From: Verrucomicrobiota bacterium
GTDB lineage: Bacteria > Verrucomicrobiota > Verrucomicrobiia > Verrucomicrobiales > DEV007
Assembly: GCA_030625775.1 (NCBI GenBank)
Contig: DAOUQC010000058.1
Span: 1 to 33,086, forward strand
Length of the DNA stretch: 33,086 nt
Direction of reading: 5' to 3'
Under the pieces are notes generated by a model. The model searched no databases. It saw only the letters and a list, made by a program, of their open reading frames with translations, and was not told the origin of the DNA. The translations under genes and the position numbers were made by a program. Each line of letters begins with the position of its first letter. Within the stretch, counting starts at the first letter, position 1. Below, piece by piece: positions 15,996-23,819 of this stretch.

Positions 15996-16376
15996 TTATT
16001 GGCTCAATAGATTTTTCTTGGCAGTTGTTATGCTTACCACAAAAATGGAAATCAGTTCGTTGGTTTCCTCGATAATGGAATTGAGTTTTTTAGGCAATTC
16101 AACCAGCGGCTTACTTTGAATAATCAACAACCATACCAACGTTTCCCTCAATTCTTTTAAGGAGATTTTCATTTTATGAATAAAATCCTTCCGAGATTCA
16201 GCTCCCTGAGCTTCTCCATAATTCGCTGCAGGTGAAGTGCCTGATCGGACCAGTTGTCCCGCAACATGCTTTCCCGCCAGTGTATCAGGCAACACTTCAA
16301 CCACATTCAAAACTCTAACTGCGTATTCAACCAGTCGTTCCTGCAAATCAAAATTTCTCGCCTGTTCACCATTCAT
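15996..16376 (-). CDS. Four-helix-bundle protein (23S rRNA intervening-sequence / bAvd-like family)
   Basis: 126 residues from the ATG at 16376. A TTG one codon earlier is possible, but GGGGGAG placed 6 bp before the ATG decides the start. The protein is all-helical with the family's core pattern: DLQERLVEYAVRVLNVVEVLP, GKHVAGQLVRSGTSPAANYGEAQGAESRKDFIHKMKISLKELRETLVWLLI, and a last helix. The block LVRSGTSPAANYGEA is the hallmark of this family. Relatives are encoded inside 23S rRNA intervening sequences in some bacteria, or as accessory proteins of diversity-generating retroelements, and form a basic pentameric barrel that may bind nucleic acid. Here there is neither rRNA nor reverse transcriptase. 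It stands alone between inverted repeats, which suggests it travels as part of a small dispersed unit. Confidence 0.88.
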   Translation of the reverse strand: MNGEQARNFDLQERLVEYAVRVLNVVEVLPDTLAGKHVAGQLVRSGTSPAANYGEAQGAESRKDFIHKMKISLKELRETLVWLLIIQSKPLVELPKKLNSIIEETNELISIFVVSITTAKKNLLSQ

Positions 16377-16434
16377 CAATTACTCCCCCTCTGCACTTCC
16401 TCCTTCTTCATTGCCTTCAAGTAGTTTTTTCCGG

Positions 16435-17886
16435 TTATCTCGCCCCGCGGCTGCGGGACTCGGTTCCTTGTTCAACATTCAATATTCCCTTCTTACCCTT
16501 GCCTTTGTGGAGGGCTGCAGTCAGTTCTTTTACTGTAACGGCCTGCTCTGTTTGTTCCGACACGTTTACATTTTCTCCCGGATCCTTGCTGTGATCGTAA
16601 AGCATGCGTGAATTGAATTTGCCGCCTTTACGGGTGTACTCACTGAAACGAAATTGATCGGTTCGAATGGTATCGCCATTCACAAAACGTCCGATGGCGG
16701 CAGGCTTCCACGGTAAATCCGGATCTTTCAGCAAAGGTACAAAACTCTTGCCCTGAAGGTGTGATGGCAAAGGCAAACCAGCGAGTTCGCTGAGCGATGG
16801 GTATATATCGATGAACTCGGTGAGAGCCTTCGTTCGCTGCCCCCCCTTCGTCACTCCCGGCGCACGCACGATCAGCGGCACCTGCATCGATGTTTCGAAG
16901 CAGCTGTGTTTGCACCACATAGTGTGCTCCGCAAGATTCCAGCCGTGATCCCCCCAGAGAATGACAATCGTATCCTCTGCCAGCCCCAGCTTTTCCAACT
17001 CATCCAGCACCTTGCCCACCTGGGCATCGGTGAAACTGACGCAGGCGTAATAACCATGAATCATCTTGCGCGCCATCTCATCCGAAACCGGCCCCTTGGC
17101 AGGCACCCCCGCATAAGCGCGCAATTCACCCGATGTATGAACCGCTTCTTTGGGCGCATTTTTTGGAGGGTAGTAATTCGGCGGCAATTGAATGCTGTCA
17201 TAATCATAGAGATCCCAGTATTTTTTTGGAGCTACAAAAGGTAAATGAGGTTTGAGAAAACCCACTGCCAGGAAAAACGGCTCTTCTTTGTCTTTCAGAC
17301 GTCGCAAGTCTTCGATGGCTTTTGCCGCAATCTGTCCATCAGGATAATCCATATCCGGTGCATCCGCCGACTCATAGGGAGGGCCCCGTCTCCTCCGGCC
17401 TTTCATTTTGCCCCGCTCTTTGTGAATCTTCTGATTTTCCTCAAGCCGGTAACCGATCCCATTTCCTGTCGGTCGCCACACTTCCTCCGACCAACCCCGC
17501 GCATTATCCTCGCGATGATGGAAAATTTTACCGTTCGATACCGTGTGATAACCATTGTTTTTAAAATGGGTATTCAGGGTCATGATGCCCGGCGTCTCCT
17601 TTTGTGCAGACGCGAGATACGAAACAAAACGCCCACGCGACGGACGGATCCCCGTCATCAAACTGGCGCGCGATGCACCACATGTCGGCACCATGCAATA
17701 AGCACGCTCAAAAAGAAATCCGGTCTTCGCCAATTTATCAATATTAGGCGATTTGATGTGCGTCTTACCGTAACAAGCCAGCTCCGGCCGCAGGTCATCC
17801 ACTGCAATGAACAACACATTAGGCTTGGCCCAGGCAACGACAGCACTTTGCGCAACTAAAATGATAATGGAAATCGAACGGAACAT
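16435..17886 (-). CDS. Type I sulfatase, iduronate-2-sulfatase-like
   Basis: 483 residues. Signal peptide MFRSISIIILVAQSAVVAWA, then NVLFIAVDDLRPELACYG, the N-terminal metal block typical of iduronate-2-sulfatase-like members. The active-site motif is CGASR (69-73), which fits the C-x-P/A-x-R rule with Ala at the third place. Other marks are YPDGQIAAKAIEDL, FFLAVGFLKPHLPFVAPKKYWDLYD, VILWGDHGWNLAEH, and FIDIYPSLSELAGLP. It is a probable periplasmic sulfate-ester hydrolase acting on sulfated glycans. The C-terminal tail after KGKGKK is encoded by the right inverted repeat, so the original end was probably replaced or lengthened. It starts 76 bp after the stop of the neighbouring sulfatase on the same strand, likely cotranscribed. 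Confidence 0.93.
   Translation of the reverse strand: MFRSISIIILVAQSAVVAWAKPNVLFIAVDDLRPELACYGKTHIKSPNIDKLAKTGFLFERAYCMVPTCGASRASLMTGIRPSRGRFVSYLASAQKETPGIMTLNTHFKNNGYHTVSNGKIFHHREDNARGWSEEVWRPTGNGIGYRLEENQKIHKERGKMKGRRRRGPPYESADAPDMDYPDGQIAAKAIEDLRRLKDKEEPFFLAVGFLKPHLPFVAPKKYWDLYDYDSIQLPPNYYPPKNAPKEAVHTSGELRAYAGVPAKGPVSDEMARKMIHGYYACVSFTDAQVGKVLDELEKLGLAEDTIVILWGDHGWNLAEHTMWCKHSCFETSMQVPLIVRAPGVTKGGQRTKALTEFIDIYPSLSELAGLPLPSHLQGKSFVPLLKDPDLPWKPAAIGRFVNGDTIRTDQFRFSEYTRKGGKFNSRMLYDHSKDPGENVNVSEQTEQAVTVKELTAALHKGKGKKGILNVEQGTESRSRGAR
16464..16488 (-). repeat. Right inverted repeat, inside the sulfatase 3' end
   Basis: This copy lies within the reading frame of the sulfatase ending at 16435. 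The last residues of that protein from about 467 on (GILNVEQGTESRSRGAR) are encoded by this repeat and the sequence beyond it. Confidence 0.75.
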
Positions 17887-17929
17887 GTGATTTTTAGGAA
17901 TTTAGAAACAAAACAGGCACCACTTTTCT

Positions 17930-17943
17930 ACCATGAAGGAATT
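17930..17943 (-). repeat. Short intergenic motif shared with 10444-10457
   Basis: ACCATGAAGGAATT occurs here and at 10444-10457. In both places it lies in a gap between two leftward genes, about 40-95 bp upstream of the next start, in the same orientation. The surroundings are also similarly C/T-rich. It may be a fragment of a dispersed repeat or a shared leader element. Confidence 0.35.
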
Positions 17944-17962
17944 TCTGTATTCTCATCCTTCC

Positions 17963-19516
17963 TCAAAGTTCCTTCACCGATTTTGATCCCTTGCCCGGCT
18001 TTGTATTCCCCGTCTTCGGATTAGGCCGCAGGAATTTGGCATCCACCTCTTTCCTCCAATCACTCAGTATCCTGTGCATCTTTTCTGCCCGCTGCGGATA
18101 GAGTTGCATCAGATTATTGTGCTCTGAAATATCATCCCTTAAATTATACAGCTCAAGCTCGCCATCTTCGAGGTCCTCAATGAGCTTGTAGTCCCCCAGA
18201 CGAATCGCGCTGGCCGGAAAACCTCCCTGATTGCCATAGTGCGGGTAGTGCCAGAACAACGGTGCCCGCTCAAACCGAGCAACAGGATTACGCAGTAAAT
18301 TCACAAAACTTTTGCCATCCACATGTTGATCCTTCCTGGCAGGTATCCCCGCCATCTCTAGAATCGTTGGGTAAAAATCAGTGCTGATCAGTGGAAATTC
18401 ACAACGGGATTGAGGTGGAGTTACCTGCGGCCAACGGACAATCATCGGCTCACGAATCCCTCCCTCATACATCCACCCCTTGCCCCCACGAAGCGGGCGG
18501 TTCGAGGTCGGCCAACCTTCGGAAGTCGATGTGCCTCCGTTGTCCGACATGAAAATCACCGCCGTATTATCCCTCATACCAAGGACGTCCAACTTATCCA
18601 GCACCTTTCCAACAGCCGTATCCAGACTCTCCACCATGGCCGCAAAAGTTGCGTGATCCTGGCGAATGCGAACCTTCCTCGTATCTTCTTTCTGATTCAA
18701 AAACAACTGCCGCTCGCTACCCCATCGACCTTTTTCTTGAGTCAGCCCCATTCGTTCGGCTTTGGATTCATATTTTTCCACCAGATGCTTCGGAGCCATG
18801 AGCGGCGTGTGCACCGAATAGAAAGACAGGTAGAGAAAAAACGGATCCTCGGACCTGGCTGAGGATTCAAGGAAACTTACCGCATCTTTTGCCAGCCGAT
18901 CAGTAAGAAATTCCCCATCCGGGCCCGGCGGTAAATTGGTAACATTTTTGTAGGGCGAAAAATAACTCCGTGGTAAACCGTTTTCTCCACCTCCCTTGTT
19001 GATATCAAATCCCTGATCCGTCGGTGAATGCCCCTCGTTCGGGCCCAGATGCCATTTGCCGGCAAAAAAAGTTTTATACCCCTTTTCCTTGAGTGCTTCA
19101 GCTATCGTCACCTCTTCACGCTCCATCTGACAGTTGTACTCTGCGGGCAAAAACTTCTCCGCCCGCTTGCCACAGAAAAAATTCGTCGTGCCCGTGCGCG
19201 CCGGATACTTGCCGGTCATGATACTGGCCCGGGTCGGTGAGCAGACCTGGCAAGCTGCATAAAAATCCGTGAAAATCATACCCGAGCGAGCGAGCCGGTC
19301 GAGATGCTGGGTTTCGTAAAAGGTATTGGGGTTATTGAAACCCACATCCATGTAACCGAGGTCATCGGCCAGGAAAAAAAGGAAGTTGAGTTTCTTTCCA
19401 TCCGCTGCATCAGCGTGACCGGCCGCAAGCATCAGGCAAGCAAAGGTCATCAACGCAACAAACAGGCGTCGTAGGTGAAGCAGCATCAACAGGTGGCAGG
19501 GGGCTCTGAAAGTCAT
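17963..19516 (-). CDS. Type I sulfatase, arylsulfatase A-like
   Basis: 517 residues from the ATG at 19516. The frame is open to a TTG at 19582, but that adds 22 residues ahead of the signal sequence; an ATG at 19486 is another option. The hydrophobic signal (LFVALMTFACLMLAAGHADA) precedes LNFLFFLADDLGYMDVG. The active-site motif CSPTR (92-96 in this numbering) is followed by ASIMTGKYPARTG. Further marks: FAGKWHLGPNEGHSP, FLYLSFYSVHTPLMAP, VIFMSDNGG, and DFYPTILEMAGI. The arrangement is that of arylsulfatase A/choline-sulfatase-like enzymes; the substrate is unknown. A Lys/Gly-rich tail (NPKTGNTKPGKGSKS) ends the protein. It faces the sulfatase at 19605 across 88 bp. Confidence 0.93.
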   Translation of the reverse strand: MTFRAPCHLLMLLHLRRLFVALMTFACLMLAAGHADAADGKKLNFLFFLADDLGYMDVGFNNPNTFYETQHLDRLARSGMIFTDFYAACQVCSPTRASIMTGKYPARTGTTNFFCGKRAEKFLPAEYNCQMEREEVTIAEALKEKGYKTFFAGKWHLGPNEGHSPTDQGFDINKGGGENGLPRSYFSPYKNVTNLPPGPDGEFLTDRLAKDAVSFLESSARSEDPFFLYLSFYSVHTPLMAPKHLVEKYESKAERMGLTQEKGRWGSERQLFLNQKEDTRKVRIRQDHATFAAMVESLDTAVGKVLDKLDVLGMRDNTAVIFMSDNGGTSTSEGWPTSNRPLRGGKGWMYEGGIREPMIVRWPQVTPPQSRCEFPLISTDFYPTILEMAGIPARKDQHVDGKSFVNLLRNPVARFERAPLFWHYPHYGNQGGFPASAIRLGDYKLIEDLEDGELELYNLRDDISEHNNLMQLYPQRAEKMHRILSDWRKEVDAKFLRPNPKTGNTKPGKGSKSVKEL

Positions 19517-19604
19517 TTCAAATACAAGCTTAAGCTCTACGAGGATAAACTTGAATACTAAAGAATAACGGATTCGCGCCAATGTAAACCCTTACCTTTG
19601 CACA
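19517..19604. promoter_or_regulatory. Divergent promoter region between two sulfatase genes
   Basis: 88 bp separate the starts of a leftward and a rightward sulfatase gene. Unless the leftward gene uses its upstream TTG, both promoters and any shared operator must lie here. This would let one signal switch both genes. No specific operator or -10/-35 pair was recognised. Confidence 0.4.
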
Positions 19605-21161
19605 ATGAAACAAATCACCTACCCTTTCACCATGAAATTCCATCTTCACTGCCTACCCCTGTCGCTTCTAATGGGATTTTTTTTCTTCTGCCCCCAGAGT
19701 CATGCTGATGATAAAAACACTCAACGCCCCAATATCATTTTTGCCATTGCCGATGACTGGTCGGGCGAGCACGCAGGGGTCAATGGCTGCAAATGGGTGA
19801 AAACCCCCTCCTTCGACCGCATCGCCAACGAAGGGGTACGCTTCACCAATACCTTCACCTCCAACCCCAAGTGCAGCCCCTGCCGGGCCAGCATTCTGAC
19901 TGGCCGGAATTCCTGGCAACTAAAAGAAGCGGTCAACCATATGACCATCTTCCCCAAGGAGTTCAAAGTTTACCCGGCCTTGATGGAAAAAGCCGGCTAT
20001 CACGTTGGATTGACTGGTAAAGGCTGGGGGCCCGGAGATTACAGGGTGTCAGGCTACACGCACAATCCAGCGGGGAAGGAATACCAGAAGATCAAAGACA
20101 AACCTCCACATCGCGGCATGTCATCAACCAACTATGCTGCTAATTTCAAAGAATTCCTCAAAGACCGCAAAAAAAACCAACCCTTTTGCTTTTGGTATGG
20201 CGCCTATGAACCGCACCGCACTTATGAAGATGGGGCGGGGTTGCAGGAAGGGAAAAATCTCAAGGACGTCGAAGTGCCCCCCTATTTCCCGGACACCCGT
20301 ACTGTGCGCAGTGACATGCTGGACTACGCCGTTGAAGTGGAATGGTTCGACACCCATCTGGGACGGATCATCGATCACTTGGAAAAAATCGGCGAATTGG
20401 AAAATACGCTCATTCTGGTGACATCGGATCACGGCATGCCCTTTCCACGCGTGAAAGGACAAATCCTCGAGGATGGCTTTCACCTGCCACTCGCCGTACG
20501 CTGGGGCAAAAAAGTGAAACCCGGGCGCGTGATCCACGATTTCATCAACGTGCGTGACTACGCTCCCACCATTATGGAAGCCGCAGGGCTCAAGCCCGAT
20601 CCGCAAATGACCGGCAAAAGTTTCATGGATCTGCTGTTGTCTGGGAAAGAAGGCCTGATCGACCCCACACGCGACGTGCAGCTCATCGGCAAAGAACGCC
20701 ATGATATCGGCCGCCCTAACGATGTGGGATATCCCGTCCGGGCGATCCGCACCCGCGAATTCCTCTACATCCGCAACTACGAAAGCGACCGCTGGCCCGC
20801 CGGCAATCCAGAAACTGGTTACCGCAACTGTGACGACAGCCCTACCAAAACCGCCATCCTCAGCAAATTTAACAAGTTCTATCGCCTGTCATTCGGCAAA
20901 CGCCCTGCGGAGGAACTCTACCGGATCGATTCCGACCCTCGCTGCATGGAAAATCTCGCCAACAGTGAGGAATACAAAAACGTGACCCGGGACATGCAGA
21001 GCAGGATGGAATCCATGTTGAAAAAAGAAGGAGATCCGCGGATGAACGGCAATGCCGCTTTTTTTGATACCATCGACTACGTAGGTAAAAAACCTCACGG
21101 CTGGGAAGCCTGGCTGGAGTTCCACAAACCCGCCGACAAGGACAAAAAATCAGGCAAGTAA
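19605..21161 (+). CDS. Type I sulfatase, heparan N-sulfatase-like
   Basis: 518 residues. The ATG at 19605 is used; an ATG at 19632 gives a more standard signal peptide (MKFHLHCLPLSLLMGFFFF) and cannot be excluded, since no Shine-Dalgarno marks either. Then RPNIIFAIADDWSGEHAG, the SGSH-like metal block with Trp after Asp-Asp. The active site is CSPCR (90-94), with Cys rather than Ser at the fourth position, followed by ASILTGRNSWQL. Also FCFWYGAYEPHRTYEDGAG, VTSDHGMPFPRVKGQ, and FINVRDYAPTIMEAAG. The family includes N-sulfoglucosamine sulfohydrolase, but many bacterial members act on other sulfated sugars. It is probably cotranscribed with the SGNH hydrolase 68 bp downstream, unless the palindrome in that gap interrupts the message. 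Confidence 0.92.
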   Translation: MKQITYPFTMKFHLHCLPLSLLMGFFFFCPQSHADDKNTQRPNIIFAIADDWSGEHAGVNGCKWVKTPSFDRIANEGVRFTNTFTSNPKCSPCRASILTGRNSWQLKEAVNHMTIFPKEFKVYPALMEKAGYHVGLTGKGWGPGDYRVSGYTHNPAGKEYQKIKDKPPHRGMSSTNYAANFKEFLKDRKKNQPFCFWYGAYEPHRTYEDGAGLQEGKNLKDVEVPPYFPDTRTVRSDMLDYAVEVEWFDTHLGRIIDHLEKIGELENTLILVTSDHGMPFPRVKGQILEDGFHLPLAVRWGKKVKPGRVIHDFINVRDYAPTIMEAAGLKPDPQMTGKSFMDLLLSGKEGLIDPTRDVQLIGKERHDIGRPNDVGYPVRAIRTREFLYIRNYESDRWPAGNPETGYRNCDDSPTKTAILSKFNKFYRLSFGKRPAEELYRIDSDPRCMENLANSEEYKNVTRDMQSRMESMLKKEGDPRMNGNAAFFDTIDYVGKKPHGWEAWLEFHKPADKDKKSGK

Positions 21162-21178
21162 TCCCCCCTTCCCGTATA

Positions 21179-21196
21179 ACGAAGTTCCAACTTCGT
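21179..21196. repeat. Perfect 18-bp palindrome (REP-like hairpin)
   Basis: ACGAAGTTCCAACTTCGT has 8-base arms around CC. A realistic hairpin has 6-bp arms and the loop TTCCAA. It lies in the 68-bp gap between the sulfatase stop and the SGNH hydrolase start. No T-run follows, so it is not a standard terminator. Its loop resembles that of the local hairpin at 5349-5368 (TTCCAT), though the arms differ. Confidence 0.6.
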
Positions 21197-21229
21197 CTTC
21201 TTCCGAAGCATCCATCGTTCCACGAACTA

Positions 21230-22927
21230 ATGAGAGCCCTCATACTAACATTAATAATAATCCTTTCCGACAGTGCCTCCGCTGCCCCCGTCGTTCTCGA
21301 AGACTTCGAAAAACTTGATGGATGGAATAGCCTGGGCAAGACAGCCTCTTTCGAAAAAGCTGATTCCGCAGCTGTCGGAAGCAATGCCATCCGCGTGACC
21401 CTGCCCGGCACCGTTTCCAAACAGTTGAGCTCCCGTCCTCTGCAGGGCAGTCCAATCTGGGATCAATACCAAGGCATCTCTTTCATGGTCAAAGGCGATG
21501 GCTCTGATTTATTCGGCTGTCTATCTGTCGGAGACCGGCCCACTGGCGCCTATTCATACATTTATTATTTTCCCCTGCGCAATACTGAGTGGAACAAAAT
21601 CACCATCCCGTGGTCAGCGCTCGTGCCCGAAGGTCAATACGACCCCATCGGCTCAACGGGCGCCCTTCCGCCCAGTGGAATCAAAGCCCTGCGTTTTGGC
21701 AGTCGCTGGTCGATCTATTTCAACAACGCAAAAATTCCGCAACACAGCTACAGCATCGATCAGGTTCAGATCGAAAAACAGGTCGAGCCAACAAGCACCG
21801 ATTATAAAGCACGAGCTTTCTCCAACGTGCTTGAACTGCTCAAAAACAAAAAGCCAGTTCACATTGTCTGCATCGGGGACTCCATCACCGCCGGCACCGG
21901 TCTGTCAGACAAAGACAGCCAACGCTACACCGCTCTCACCCAGAAAATTCTACACGAGTGGCTGGGCTATGACGATATCATCATCGAAAGCCGTGCTGTC
22001 GGCGGAGCAAAATCAACCGATGGCCGCGCCTGGATCCCTCGTGATTTTGTCGGTGATGCTCCTGACCTCGTCACTATCATGTATGGATATAATGACAAGA
22101 GCGGCACTTACACCAAAGAGTATTTCAAAAACTCGATGGACGACTATATCAAACGGCTTGTCGAAAAAACCGAGGGCAAAACCGCCATCCTCCCATTCGC
22201 CACCACGCCCGGCACCGGGCCCCGCTTTGTGATGATGGATGACTTCGCTGATGCGGTCAGGGAAGTCGCGGCAAAACGAAACCTGCCTGTCTTTGATCTC
22301 AATCGGATCATGACAAAAATCGGGCGGGATAAAATCGAAAACTTTTTCGGGGATCAAGCCCACCCCAATGCGCAAGGCCACAAAATCATCGCCAATGAGT
22401 TCGCCGACTTTCTGGTGAAATCAGCCGGGATCAAAACTCCCAAACCCAAGGTGAAAGCCAAGGCCAAGGCCAAACCCGGAAAAGCTTACACCTGGACATT
22501 TGACGATAGGGCGACCAACTGGAAACTCTCGCACAGTGAAGTCACCCTTGCTCCTGGAAAATCCAGTTCATCACTCAAATTTCAGATGAAACGCCCTGGA
22601 AAAGATCATCGGCGCGCCTATTCACCTGCCATCCCTGTCTCCGAAGGGCAGCGCTACCGGATTGAAAGTAAAATATTTTGCCAGACTGCCGAGAAAGGCG
22701 GTATCGCTCTTTATGTCAGCTCTTACCCCAACGCTGAATCCTCTGGAAAAGGACAAATAACCCACATCAAAGCGGCTTCCAATTCGGTGGATCGAGAGGA
22801 AACACTTTCAGGAACCTTTACGGTTCCTGAAGGCATGCTCTCCATGGAAGTCCTGCTCTGGTCGAGCAGCGAATCGGTCGGCGCCTATGACATCCGCGAT
22901 GTGAAAATTACCCCCATTGCTGAATAG
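21230..22927 (+). CDS. SGNH/GDSL hydrolase flanked by two carbohydrate-binding-like domains
   Basis: 565 residues. Signal peptide MRALILTLIIILSDSASA. Residues about 20-185 form a beta-sandwich of CIA30/CBM11-like type (VLEDFEKLDGWNS, ISFMVKGDGSDLF, WNKITIPWSAL). The catalytic domain, about 208-410, carries all SGNH blocks: GDSIT with Ser218, Gly258/259 in AVGGAKS, Asn288 in YGYNDK, and Asp375/His378 in DQAHPN. A Lys/Ala linker (KPKVKAKAKAKPGK) leads to a C-terminal sandwich (TWTFDDRATNWKLS on, about 425-565). It is probably an esterase removing acetyl or other acyl groups from a polysaccharide. It follows the SGSH-like sulfatase by 68 bp, so desulfation and deacylation of the same glycan is plausible. 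Confidence 0.9.
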   Translation: MRALILTLIIILSDSASAAPVVLEDFEKLDGWNSLGKTASFEKADSAAVGSNAIRVTLPGTVSKQLSSRPLQGSPIWDQYQGISFMVKGDGSDLFGCLSVGDRPTGAYSYIYYFPLRNTEWNKITIPWSALVPEGQYDPIGSTGALPPSGIKALRFGSRWSIYFNNAKIPQHSYSIDQVQIEKQVEPTSTDYKARAFSNVLELLKNKKPVHIVCIGDSITAGTGLSDKDSQRYTALTQKILHEWLGYDDIIIESRAVGGAKSTDGRAWIPRDFVGDAPDLVTIMYGYNDKSGTYTKEYFKNSMDDYIKRLVEKTEGKTAILPFATTPGTGPRFVMMDDFADAVREVAAKRNLPVFDLNRIMTKIGRDKIENFFGDQAHPNAQGHKIIANEFADFLVKSAGIKTPKPKVKAKAKAKPGKAYTWTFDDRATNWKLSHSEVTLAPGKSSSSLKFQMKRPGKDHRRAYSPAIPVSEGQRYRIESKIFCQTAEKGGIALYVSSYPNAESSGKGQITHIKAASNSVDREETLSGTFTVPEGMLSMEVLLWSSSESVGAYDIRDVKITPIAE

Positions 22928-23061
22928 CTTTATCCCTCCTTCGCGAACCTCGTAAGCCGAATTCACAACTTCCTTTAGGTGAAGCATTCAAACAGCTCCA
23001 AAGCCCGCTCCCGCCACAGGTAATGACGCAATGGCATTGCATCCTGCTTTTTACAGCACCC

Positions 23062-23093
23062 AAAAAAAGGGCACTTACAAAAAGTGCCCTTTT
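23062..23093. terminator. Bidirectional intrinsic terminator
   Basis: A7, then the perfect 8-bp stem GGGCACTT (23069-23076) / AAGTGCCC (23082-23089) with loop ACAAA, then TTTT. It lies between the rightward SGNH gene (ends 22927) and the leftward cyclophilin gene (ends 23126). Confidence 0.9.
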
Positions 23094-23125
23094 GGATAAA
23101 TCGAAAGGTGATTCGCTCACCTTCT

Positions 23126-23710
23126 TTATTTCAACTCACCGGAATCCTTGATGACGATTTTTGCGCTGGTAGCCCCGGATCGTGAGCCCAAATTCTCGAT
23201 TTTTTGCACTACATCCATGCCTTCGACCACCTTACCAAATACCACGTGTTTGCCGTCGAGCCACTGGGTTTTCACCGTGCAGAGAAAAAACTGCGAACCA
23301 TTGGTGTCAGGGCCAGCGTTGGCCATGCTCAGGATTCCCGGCCCCGTATGCTTGAGCGTGAAATTCTCGTCCTCGAATTTTGTGCCATAAATCGATTTCC
23401 CACCCGTTCCGTTGTGATTGGTGAAATCTCCTCCCTGCGCCATGAAATTCTGGATCACCCGGTGAAAGCTGCTGCCCTTGTAACCAAAACCTTTTTCTCC
23501 GGTGCAGAGTGCGCGGAAGTTTTCAGCTGTTTTTGGAACCACATCGGAACGCAGCTCCATCACAATACGTCCCAGCTTTTTACCGTCAGCTTCGATATCA
23601 AAATAAACCCGGGGCAACTTTTTGTCCTGAGCCATCAAAGAAGTGAGTCCTGCCAGTAAAGTGGTGGCAGCAATAAGAAAAAAATGTTTGCGTGAAATTT
23701 TCATGGTCAT
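23126..23710 (-). CDS. Exported cyclophilin-type peptidyl-prolyl cis-trans isomerase
   Basis: 194 residues (192 if the second Met at 23704 is used). Signal peptide [25 protein letters not shown]. The isomerase domain carries the catalytic Arg in [16 protein letters not shown], then [32 protein letters not shown] and [14 protein letters not shown]. The complete set, including the Trp of the [11 protein letters not shown] block, resembles eukaryotic cyclophilin A more than the short bacterial PpiA/PpiB form. It should catalyse proline isomerisation during periplasmic protein folding. It stands 109 bp downstream of the large cytochrome gene on the same strand and ends at the strong bidirectional terminator. 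Cotranscription with the cytochrome gene is possible. Confidence 0.93.
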   Translation of the reverse strand: MTMKISRKHFFLIAATTLLAGLTSLMAQDKKLPRVYFDIEADGKKLGRIVMELRSDVVPKTAENFRALCTGEKGFGYKGSSFHRVIQNFMAQGGDFTNHNGTGGKSIYGTKFEDENFTLKHTGPGILSMANAGPDTNGSQFFLCTVKTQWLDGKHVVFGKVVEGMDVVQKIENLGSRSGATSAKIVIKDSGELK

Positions 23711-23819
23711 TTTGTTTGGTGTTAGTTAAGTAGCAAGGTGCAGAGGAGAATCCCCTTCGTCAATTAGGAAAGCTGATAAATCCCACGCATCTATACCCCC
23801 TTCCCTGATTTTCTGCCGA

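Larger units (their letters stand above)
15934..16488. mobile_element. Candidate mobile unit: four-helix-bundle gene between 25-bp inverted repeats
   Basis: The ends are 15934-15958 and 16464-16488. Compared in inverted orientation they match at 22 of 25 bases, with a perfect 12-base inner part (TTGAACAAGGAA at 15947-15958; its complement at 16464-16475). Between them lie one gene (15996-16376), its strong Shine-Dalgarno, and a GC-rich hairpin (CCCGC/GCGGG, 16444-16457). No transposase is present, so any mobility would be in trans or by recombination. The right end overlaps the 3' end of the sulfatase gene; the left end lies just before the transporter start. No target-site duplication was identified. 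Calling it mobile is an inference. Confidence 0.5.

Noticed and set aside
22440-22485. Repetitive AAG/GCC codons as a DNA repeat
   Set aside because: They encode the Lys/Ala interdomain linker of the SGNH hydrolase; this is low-complexity protein sequence, not a separate element.
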